Shown one piece after another: positions 57,795 through 64,000 of a stretch of DNA of 64,000 nucleotides. The DNA lies in NCBI RefSeq assembly GCF_000511355.1, contig NC_023135.1:193462-257461 (forward strand), written 5' to 3'. How positions within the stretch are numbered: position 1 is the stretch's first letter; every line of letters starts with the position of its first letter. The notes under the pieces were generated by a model, which saw only the letters and a list, made by a program, of their open reading frames with translations, searched no databases and was not told where the DNA came from. Both the position numbers and the translations under genes were made by a program. This stretch comes from Leisingera methylohalidivorans DSM 14336 (GTDB lineage: Bacteria > Pseudomonadota > Alphaproteobacteria > Rhodobacterales > Rhodobacteraceae).

Positions 57795-59596
57795 CAGCTG
57801 TCAGCCTTGGGCTTCTTCTTGAAGCCTGACTTGATGTTGCCGAACACGTCCGGCTTGTAGCCGTGGCTGCGCATGATCAGGTACTGCTGGCTGAAGGTGA
57901 TTGTGTTGTTCGCAATCCAGTAGACCACCAAGCCGGAGGCAAAGCCGCCGAGCATGAACATGAACACCCAAGGCATCCAGGCAAAGATCATCTGCTGAGT
58001 CGGATCGGTGGGGGCCGGGTTCAGTTTCTGCTGCAGCCACATGGAGATGCCCAGCAGGATCGGCAGGATGCCGATGAAGACCAGCGCCATAATGCTTTCC
58101 GGTGCCGGGGGGGCATAAGGCAGCAGGCCGAACAGGTTCATGATCGAAGTCGGATCCGGCGCGCTGAGGTCCTGGAAGGGGCCGAAGAAAGGCGCGTGGC
58201 GCAGTTCCAGGGTGACGAAGATCACCTTGTAGAGCGAGAAGAAGATCGGGATCTGGATCAGGATCGGCAGGCAGCCCGCGGCGGGGTTCACCTTCTCCTT
58301 CTTGTAGAGCTCCATCATCTCCTTTTGCATCTTCTGGCGATCGTCGCCGGCGCGCTCCTTGAGCTTCTCCATCTCCGGCTGCAGCTCTTTCATCTTGGCC
58401 ATCGAGGCATAGGATTTATAGGCCAGCGGGAAGACCAGGATTTTGATGCAGATGGTCAGGCCGATGATCGCCCAGCCCATGTTGCCGATCAGCACGTTCA
58501 GATTGTGCAGCAGCCAGAACATCGGCTTGGTCAGGAAGAAGAACCAGCCCCAGTCGATCACGTCCAGGAAACCCGCGATGCCTGCGGACTGGTAGCCGCG
58601 GATGGCTTCCCATTCCTTGGCGCCGGCAAACAGCTGGGTGGTAACGTCCGAAGACTGGCCGTCAGCCACGGTCACGGTCGGCAGCACGATGTCGGTCTGG
58701 TAGATCTCGCGGCGCTCGTCGAATTTGGCGATCGAGCGGAAGGCCTGGCCCGGTTCGGGGATCAGCGTCGACATCCAGTAGTGGTCGGTAAAGCCGATCC
58801 AGCCGTTTTCGGCGACCTGCTTGACCTCGGCCTTGGAACCGTCGCGGGGATCGGGCTCGAAATCAGCCATGTCGTCATAGTCGATCTCGGCCAGTTCACC
58901 GTCCGACATGCCGACCAGGCCTTCGTGCAGGATGAAGAAATTCTTCAGGTCGGCCGGCTGGCCGTGGCGGGCCAGGGTGCCATAGGGCGCCAGCGACACA
59001 GGGCCGCCGGAGGCGTTGGTGACGGATTGGGTGACCGAGAACATGTAGTCCTGATCCACCGCGATGGTGCGGTTGAAGGTCAGGCCCTTGCCATTGTCCC
59101 AGGTCAGGGTGACGGGGCTGTCCGCGGTCAGGGCGGCGTCTGCCGGGGCGGACCAGATGGTGTTGGCCCCCGGCACGTCGTCCAGCGACAGACCCGCGCC
59201 CGGCGCCCAGCCGTACAGCGCGTAATAGGCACCGGCATCGCCCACCGGTTTCAGCAATTTGACGATCGGGGAGTTCCCGTCCAGCGTTTCGCGGTAGTCT
59301 TTCAGCGACAGATCGTCGATCCGGCCGCCCTGCAGCGAGATGCTGCCGGCCAGGCGCGCGGTGTCGATGGCCACACGCGGAGCATCGGGGGCTTCGGCCT
59401 GTTCCGCGGCGGTCTCTGCCACAGCGTCTGCCGCGGCACTGGGAGCCAGGGCGGTGTTGCCGGCGGGCGCGGTGCCGCTGATCGCGGTTTCAGGCGCCTG
59501 TTCCGGCTCTGGCGGCGGGAAAAAGGTGTACCACCCCAGGATCACCAGAAAGCTGAGTACGGTTGCGAGAATTAGATTTTTGTTCTGATCGTCCAT
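57794..59596 (-). CDS. yidC: Membrane protein insertase YidC
   Basis: YidC (600 residues) inserts and folds inner-membrane proteins. The first helix is LILATVLSFLVILGWYTFF, followed by a Pro/Ala-rich linker and the large periplasmic domain (~60-350). The catalytic bundle has MFWLLHNLNVLIGNMGWAII, FPLAYKSYASMAKMKELQPE, then GCLPILIQIPIFFSLYKVI. It is coupled to the MOSC gene. yidD lies nearby on the same strand. Confidence 0.96.
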   Translation of the reverse strand: MDDQNKNLILATVLSFLVILGWYTFFPPPEPEQAPETAISGTAPAGNTALAPSAAADAVAETAAEQAEAPDAPRVAIDTARLAGSISLQGGRIDDLSLKDYRETLDGNSPIVKLLKPVGDAGAYYALYGWAPGAGLSLDDVPGANTIWSAPADAALTADSPVTLTWDNGKGLTFNRTIAVDQDYMFSVTQSVTNASGGPVSLAPYGTLARHGQPADLKNFFILHEGLVGMSDGELAEIDYDDMADFEPDPRDGSKAEVKQVAENGWIGFTDHYWMSTLIPEPGQAFRSIAKFDERREIYQTDIVLPTVTVADGQSSDVTTQLFAGAKEWEAIRGYQSAGIAGFLDVIDWGWFFFLTKPMFWLLHNLNVLIGNMGWAIIGLTICIKILVFPLAYKSYASMAKMKELQPEMEKLKERAGDDRQKMQKEMMELYKKEKVNPAAGCLPILIQIPIFFSLYKVIFVTLELRHAPFFGPFQDLSAPDPTSIMNLFGLLPYAPPAPESIMALVFIGILPILLGISMWLQQKLNPAPTDPTQQMIFAWMPWVFMFMLGGFASGLVVYWIANNTITFSQQYLIMRSHGYKPDVFGNIKSGFKKKPKADS

Positions 59597-59729
59597 TGGG
59601 GACTGCCACCTCGTGTAGGGAAGGACACGTGGGGTTCAACAGAGGTGGGCCGCAAAGGTCAAGCAGAATCGCGGCGCGCGGGGGCGGCATAGGGTCCTGC
59701 TGCTGCAGAAAATCGAAGGAATTGAACAA

Positions 59730-61271
59730 TCAGGGGGTCTGGCGGCCGATCACAGGCGTGTCCTGCAGTTTCGCTTCATGGGCGGTGATCCAGTCCAGCG
59801 TCTGGTCGAAGGGCATCGGGCGGCCGATACCGAAGCCCTGCACATGGCCGCAGCCAAGCTGCGCCAGCAGCGCGTGTTCGCCTGCGGTTTCGACCCCTTC
59901 TGCGAGGGTTTCCAGGTCCAGCCGTTCGGCCATGGTGAGAATCGCGGAGATCAGTTTCTGCTGCTCAGGATCCTGGTCCGACTTCATCACAAAGGAGCGG
60001 TCGATCTTGATGCGGGAAATATTGAAACGGCGCACCGCAGCGATGGAGGCATGGCCGGTGCCGAAGTCATCAAGGTCGATGTGGCAGCCCATTTCGCTGA
60101 GGGTGAGAATGTTGCGGGTGATCACACCGTCGGGCTGATCGGTCATCACGGTTTCCAGAATCTCGACGCAAAGGCGCTCCGGTGGCAGCTCGAACCGTTC
60201 AAGCTCCCATTGGATGCGGCCGGCAAGGCCGGGGTTGCGCAGCTCCTGGGTGGCAAAATTCACCCCGACGCGGGGCACCTGCACGCCGGCGGCATCCCAG
60301 GCCTTGATGGCGACCAGGGAATTGTAAAGCATCACCTGGCTCAGCCGGTCCATCAGCCCGGCCTCTTCCAGCGCCGGCAGGAAGGCCGACGGCGGGATCA
60401 GCCCCTGCACCGGGTGCGACCAGCGGGCCAGCGCCTCAAACCCGGAAACCCGGCCGGTGTCGGTGCAGATCTGCGGTTGGAACCAGGCCTGGATCTGACC
60501 GGACTCCAGCGCCGAAGCGGCTTCTTCGCGCAGGTTGGAGCGGGTCCCGATGCGCTTGGACATATCCACCGAAAAGGCGCGGATGCCGCCGGGGCCGTTG
60601 CTTTGCGCCTCGGCCAGGGCGGTCACGGCGGCGCCGGTCCAGTCGGAACCGGTCTTTCCCGGGGCCCGGTTGCGCTGACAGAAGCCGATGGAGGAGCTGA
60701 CGTAGATGCTGGTGCCGTCCAGCGGCACAGGTTCCTCAGCGGCGGTCTGCATCCGGCCGGCCAGCTGAATGCAGAGTTCCAGGTCCAGTTGCAGGGTCGG
60801 GGCCAGGCAGATGGCAAACCGGCTGTCGCCGATCCGGGCAATGGTATCGTGCTGCCGCAGGACGGAGGCAATCTGCGTGCCGCAGTGCCGGACGATACGG
60901 TCGCCGGCCTCAAGGCCGTGGCGGTCCGCCAGTTCCTTGTAATCATCCAGCTCCAGGACGAAGACGGCGGAGCGCAGATCCGTGTCCGCGCATTCCTCGT
61001 AGACGCGGGCGGTCTCATGTTCGAACCCGTCGCGCAGCAGCATGCCGGTGACACTGTCGTGCGGCAGGCCGTCGCCCAGTTTGCTGAACCCGCCGGCAAC
61101 GGCAATCAGCACCGGCAGGCCAAGCGCCATCGATAGCAGCGCGGTTTCGCCGCCGAGCCAAAAGGTGGCCAGGGTCAGGGCTGGCAGGAAAGCGAGCGCA
61201 GGAGGCCCGAAAAGTGCCGGGGCAAGGATTCGCCGGAGCCGTGCCAGGAGACCTGATCCCGTGTTTGTCAT
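59730..61271 (-). CDS. Degenerate GGDEF / EAL domain protein (c-di-GMP phosphodiesterase)
   Basis: A 513-residue protein with two N-terminal hydrophobic stretches (~18-55). The GGDEF domain has RIGDSRFAI where GGDEF should be, so cyclase activity is unlikely. The EAL domain keeps FEALARW, the DDFGTGHASI metal loop and EGVET, so phosphodiesterase activity is likely. It lies between yidC and ttcA, 134 bases upstream of yidC. Confidence 0.92.
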   Translation of the reverse strand: MTNTGSGLLARLRRILAPALFGPPALAFLPALTLATFWLGGETALLSMALGLPVLIAVAGGFSKLGDGLPHDSVTGMLLRDGFEHETARVYEECADTDLRSAVFVLELDDYKELADRHGLEAGDRIVRHCGTQIASVLRQHDTIARIGDSRFAICLAPTLQLDLELCIQLAGRMQTAAEEPVPLDGTSIYVSSSIGFCQRNRAPGKTGSDWTGAAVTALAEAQSNGPGGIRAFSVDMSKRIGTRSNLREEAASALESGQIQAWFQPQICTDTGRVSGFEALARWSHPVQGLIPPSAFLPALEEAGLMDRLSQVMLYNSLVAIKAWDAAGVQVPRVGVNFATQELRNPGLAGRIQWELERFELPPERLCVEILETVMTDQPDGVITRNILTLSEMGCHIDLDDFGTGHASIAAVRRFNISRIKIDRSFVMKSDQDPEQQKLISAILTMAERLDLETLAEGVETAGEHALLAQLGCGHVQGFGIGRPMPFDQTLDWITAHEAKLQDTPVIGRQTP

Positions 61272-61337
61272 TCTCAGACCTTTCGTCTGCAGCCAGTCAT
61301 TCCGGCATGAGACTAAGGCGCTGATCTAACCCGGGAG

Positions 61338-62225
61338 TTAACGCAAAGCGGGAATTTCCGTTTTTTCCGGCCCGGAATCCGGGTTGTTCAGTTCCAAACC
61401 GGCAAAATCGAACAGTTTCGGGTCCAGCAAGTGCGAGGGCCGGGCATTCATCAGCGCCCGGAACATCACCTGACGGCGGCCCGGGCTGTTTGATTCCCAC
61501 TGATCCAGGATCTGTTTCACCTGCTGGCGCTGCAACCCGTCCTGGCTGCCGCAGAGGTCGCAGGGGATGATCGGGTAATTCATCGCACGGGCGAATTTTT
61601 CGCAATCTGCCTCAGCCACATGGGCGAGCGGGCGGAACAGGAACAGGTCGCCCTCCTCGTTCACCAGTTTCGGCGGCATGGTCGCCAGGCGGCCGCCGTG
61701 AAACAGGTTCATGAAGAAGGTTTCCAGGATGTCGTCGCGGTGGTGGCCCAGCACCACCGCCGAGCAGCCCTCTTCGCGCGCGATACGGTAGAGGTTGCCG
61801 CGGCGCAGGCGCGAGCACAGCGCGCAATAGGTGCGCCCCTGCGGCACCTTGTCGACGACGATGGAATAGGTGTCCTGATATTCGATCCGGTGCGGCACGC
61901 CCATCTTTTCGAGGAACTCCGGCAGCACCGTGGCTGGAAAACCGGGCTGGCCCTGGTCCAGATTGCAGGCGAGCAGGTCCACTGGCAAAAGGCCGCGCCA
62001 TTTCAGCTCATAAAGAACCGCCAGCAGGGTGTAGCTGTCCTTGCCGCCCGACAGGCAGACCAGCCATTTCGGGGTGCTGCCGTCAGTGCGGCGCTCCACC
62101 ATGCCGTATTGGTCGATCGCCTCGCGCGCATAGCGCACGATGCGCTTCCTGAGTTTCTTGAACTCGGTGGTCGAGGGGGCGCCGGCAAACAGCGGATGGA
62201 TTTCGTCCAGGTCATCATCAAGCAT
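61338..62225 (-). CDS. ttcA: tRNA 2-thiocytidine(32) synthetase TtcA
   Basis: TtcA (295 residues) thiolates C32 of tRNAs using ATP and an Fe-S cluster. The PP-loop SGGKDS is at residues 59-64. The cluster cysteines lie in [12 protein letters not shown] and [33 protein letters not shown] is diagnostic. It is followed downstream by the EAL gene and preceded by yidD. Confidence 0.94.
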   Translation of the reverse strand: MLDDDLDEIHPLFAGAPSTTEFKKLRKRIVRYAREAIDQYGMVERRTDGSTPKWLVCLSGGKDSYTLLAVLYELKWRGLLPVDLLACNLDQGQPGFPATVLPEFLEKMGVPHRIEYQDTYSIVVDKVPQGRTYCALCSRLRRGNLYRIAREEGCSAVVLGHHRDDILETFFMNLFHGGRLATMPPKLVNEEGDLFLFRPLAHVAEADCEKFARAMNYPIIPCDLCGSQDGLQRQQVKQILDQWESNSPGRRQVMFRALMNARPSHLLDPKLFDFAGLELNNPDSGPEKTEIPALR

Positions 62226-62280
62226 GGGCGCGCCCTAGCCGAGGAATTGCGTTTTGCCAAGGAAAAAAGGTGTTCCGGCG

Positions 62281-62511
62281 TCAGTCCTTGCTGCCGGGGA
62301 CCGGGTCATAGCCGTCGCCGCCGAAGGGATGGCAGCGTCCGATCCGGCGGGCGGCGAGCCAGGCGCCCTTGATCGCACCGTGTCTTTCCAGCGCTTCCAT
62401 TGCATAGGCCGAGCAGGTGGGCTGGTAGCGGCAGTTGAAGCCGACCCAGGGGCTGAACAGCAGCCGGTAGGCGCGCACGGGCAGGGCAAAGATATGGGCC
62501 AGCGGGGTCAT
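62281..62511 (-). CDS. yidD: Membrane protein insertion efficiency factor YidD
   Basis: A 76-residue protein with the family core [20 protein letters not shown] and [18 protein letters not shown]. It assists YidC-dependent insertion. The ATG at 62511 ([19 protein letters not shown]) is the only plausible standard start. It is part of the rpmH-rnpA-yidD-ttcA-yidC neighbourhood. Confidence 0.94.
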   Translation of the reverse strand: MTPLAHIFALPVRAYRLLFSPWVGFNCRYQPTCSAYAMEALERHGAIKGAWLAARRIGRCHPFGGDGYDPVPGSKD

Positions 62512-62616
62512 GGCGGTTAGATAGGGCGGGCGGTGCAATATGGCAATGAGGGCTGCGGCCTCCCGCGGGGAGGGGCAGGCGCCGGGCCGGCTTGCGCAGT
62601 TTTACTGGCCGTGAAT

Positions 62617-63042
62617 TTACTGGCCGTGGATTTTCTTGAGCGCGTAGATCAGGTCGCGCTTCAGCTCCTCGAACGGGCGCTGGGCGGTCTCGGCCGCGCG
62701 GCCGATCAGCACGTAATCCCATCCCGGACGGCCATGCGCGGGTAGAATCATCCGCGCGGCCTCGCGCAGACGGCGCTTGGCACGGTTGCGGGCAACGGCG
62801 TTGCCGACCTTTTTGGAACAGGTGAAGCCCATGCGGATCCCGCCGTCATCGGCACGGTTCCGGCCCTGGACCATCATGCCCTTGGTGCCCTGCTTGCGGG
62901 CAGGCGGGCGGGCACAGGCGAGGAAATCACGGCGCTTGGCCATGACCTCGATCCTGGGCGCTTGGGATGCGCAAACGGACACCGCCGGAGGCGTATCCCC
63001 GCGGGCAGCTGTGCCGTCCTTGGGGGCCTCCGGCGGTGTCAT
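62617..63042 (-). CDS. rnpA: Ribonuclease P protein component
   Basis: RnpA (141 residues) is the protein subunit of RNase P, which matures tRNA 5' ends. The RNR box appears as VARNRAKRRLREAARMI, preceded by GFTCSKKVGNAV. The N-terminal 33 residues are a non-conserved extension; MAKRRDFLACARP (62943) is a possible alternative start. It lies 23 bases after rpmH. Confidence 0.94.
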   Translation of the reverse strand: MTPPEAPKDGTAARGDTPPAVSVCASQAPRIEVMAKRRDFLACARPPARKQGTKGMMVQGRNRADDGGIRMGFTCSKKVGNAVARNRAKRRLREAARMILPAHGRPGWDYVLIGRAAETAQRPFEELKRDLIYALKKIHGQ

Positions 63043-63065
63043 GTCCGTCAGAACGGGAACTGAGC

Positions 63066-63200
63066 TTAAGCGCTCAGTTCTTTCCGGCCGCGGGCGCGGC
63101 GGGCGTTCAGGATCTTGCGGCCTGCCTTGGTGGCCATGCGCGCACGGAAGCCGTGGCGGCGTTTGCGAACCAGGTTCGAAGGCTGATAGGTGCGTTTCAT
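63066..63200 (-). CDS. rpmH: 50S ribosomal protein L34
   Basis: L34 is a 44-residue very basic protein: [20 protein letters not shown], then [20 protein letters not shown] and ELSA. Length and sequence are standard. It is the first gene of the rpmH-rnpA transcript on this strand. A GATACAAT box about 25 bases upstream could be its -10. Confidence 0.96.
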   Translation of the reverse strand: MKRTYQPSNLVRKRRHGFRARMATKAGRKILNARRARGRKELSA

Positions 63201-63566
63201 CGCTCCGGTCTCCACATTGTATCTTCGGGCAGGGCGCGGAATCGCCTCCCGGGGGGTCTATCTCGAAGCCCGGTCTTTAGGAGGGAACGGCGGGTAAGTC
63301 AAACCCTGCGAGGTGAGAAAACACCTTTTGGGGTAAGAAAACGCCGGTTCGCATGGCGGTGCGGGACCCGGGCGTGCAACATTTCTGCTGAAAACCGCGC
63401 CAGGACCGTCTCCGGGCAGGGCGGATGTAACATCGGGGCGGTGATTCTGCCACAAACCTCACGAATCCGGGGGGAGATGATCAAGCCGCCGTGAGACAGG
63501 GCTGCCCGGCCTCGCGCCGGGGGCAATTAACACGTAGCAAAAAGGCATTGTTACAGAGACGGACGT
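63201..63566. other. Divergent intergenic region rpmH / TVP38-family gene
   Basis: 366 bases without a recognised gene. They contain two 14-bp direct repeats exactly 20 bases apart (63312-63325 and 63332-63345). I found no TTATCCACA-type DnaA box cluster, so there is no support for an origin despite the rpmH context. Confidence 0.6.
63312..63345 (+). repeat. Pair of 14-bp direct repeats spaced 20 bp
   Basis: GGTGAGAAAACACC (63312-63325) and GGTAAGAAAACGCC (63332-63345) match at 12 of 14 positions. The 20-bp period is about two helical turns, as for a protein-binding tandem operator. Confidence 0.6.
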
Positions 63567-64000
63567 ATGAGCGACATGAGCGAGACACCCAAAACCGAAT
63601 CCCAGCCGAAGGACCAGACGGGGGCCAAGCCAGGCCTGGCCCGCCACCTGCCGCTGATTGCCGTGGCGGCGGTGGCGCTGATCGGGGCGGTGACGCTGAA
63701 AGACCACCTGACCTTTGACACGCTGCGCGAGAACCGCGAGGCGCTGATGGCGTTCCGGGATCAGAACTACCCGGGTCTGGTGGCGCTGTTCATGGGCCTT
63801 TATATTGTGATCGTGCTGTTTTCGCTGCCGGGAGCTGCGGTGGCCTCGGTCACCGGCGGGTTCCTGTTCGGGCTGGTGGCGGGCACCGCGGTCAACGTGA
63901 TCTCGGCCACCATTGGTGCTGCGGGCATCTTTCTGGCGGCGCGCTGGGGGCTGGGGGCGGTGCTGACCGCCAAGATGGAAGCGGCAGAAGGCCGGGTGCA
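63567..64000 (+). CDS. TVP38/TMEM64 family membrane protein (3' end outside window)
   Basis: The first 144 codons are visible. A short polar N-terminus (MSDMSETPKTESQPKDQTG) precedes a membrane helix (LPLIAVAAVALIGAV). The conserved SNARE-associated-like core then begins: YIVIVLFSLPGAAVASVTGG and FLFGLVAGTAVNVISATIGA. The function is unproven; relatives are proposed lipid or polyisoprenyl transport proteins. The second ATG at 63576 is an alternative start. Confidence 0.88.
   Translation, partial: MSDMSETPKTESQPKDQTGAKPGLARHLPLIAVAAVALIGAVTLKDHLTFDTLRENREALMAFRDQNYPGLVALFMGLYIVIVLFSLPGAAVASVTGGFLFGLVAGTAVNVISATIGAAGIFLAARWGLGAVLTAKMEAAEGRV

Noticed and set aside
57863..59575. A 570-codon open frame on the plus strand opposite yidC
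   Set aside because: Antisense shadow of yidC with composition-driven openness and no recognisable domain.
63201..63566. Possible replication origin next to rpmH/rnpA
   Set aside because: There is no cluster of TTATCCACA-like DnaA boxes and no dnaA or dnaN in view. In this group oriC need not lie at rpmH.

Overview
The window is high-GC alphaproteobacterial chromosome. Protein content points to the Roseobacter group of the Rhodobacteraceae (Leisingera/Phaeobacter/Ruegeria-like): a BztABCD-type amino-acid transporter, DUF1127/CU-rich RNA modules like those of Rhodobacter, a Cys4-lid adenylate kinase, ATP12, an RpoA of 338 residues, and the rpmH-rnpA-yidD-ttcA-yidC-MOSC-engB-argB order. No rRNA, tRNA, CRISPR array, IS element or prophage was seen. 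The window opens inside tuf and ends inside a TVP38/TMEM64-family gene.

Region 1 (1-22 kb) is the tuf - S10 - spc - alpha ribosomal-protein supercluster, including secY, adk and rpoA. The gene order is canonical but the cluster is cut at three joints. Between rplW and rplB lie csbD, a two-PRC-barrel periplasmic protein and a DUF3008 protein; each has a perfect GGAAC-N16/17-CGTT (EcfG, general stress response) promoter. Between rplP and rpmC lie an unrecognised protein of lower GC, a 2OG-Fe(II) oxygenase and an aspartoacylase-like metallohydrolase. Between rpmD and rplO lie two tandem DUF1127 genes, each followed by a CU-rich-loop hairpin plus terminator (CcsR/cuckoo-type small RNA). Most joints are closed by terminators, and rpsJ, rpmC and rplO have new TTG-N17-TATAG(G/C)-like promoters.

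Region 2 (22-31.9 kb) holds a chemoreceptor with an internally duplicated sensor domain, a DAHP synthase behind an aromatic leader-peptide attenuator (six consecutive aromatic codons), a Deg-type protease with rarA, and the tightly packed set crcB - RluC-family pseudouridine synthase - HAD phosphatase - ATP12.

Region 3 (32-40.6 kb) holds the bztABCD amino-acid ABC transporter with a terminator after the binding-protein gene, then small enzymes: DUF411, GNAT, SixA-like phosphatase, a 4Fe-4S protein, a sterol-desaturase-like protein and a GYD protein.

Region 4 (41-49 kb) is a divergent catabolic-looking locus around a LysR regulator. One arm has a BCCT transporter and an FAD/2Fe-2S reductase; the other has an amidohydrolase, a Rieske ferredoxin, a betaine-aldehyde-dehydrogenase-like enzyme and a YeiH-type exporter. 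The substrate cannot be named from sequence.

Region 5 (49-52.3 kb) is a signalling set: a methanogen-output-domain protein, a multi-PAS HWE histidine kinase and a stand-alone receiver.

Region 6 (52.7-64 kb) is the housekeeping block argB, engB, MOSC, yidC, ttcA, yidD, rnpA, rpmH, with an SDR, a PepSY membrane protein, a DUF2946 protein and a degenerate-GGDEF/EAL protein interspersed.
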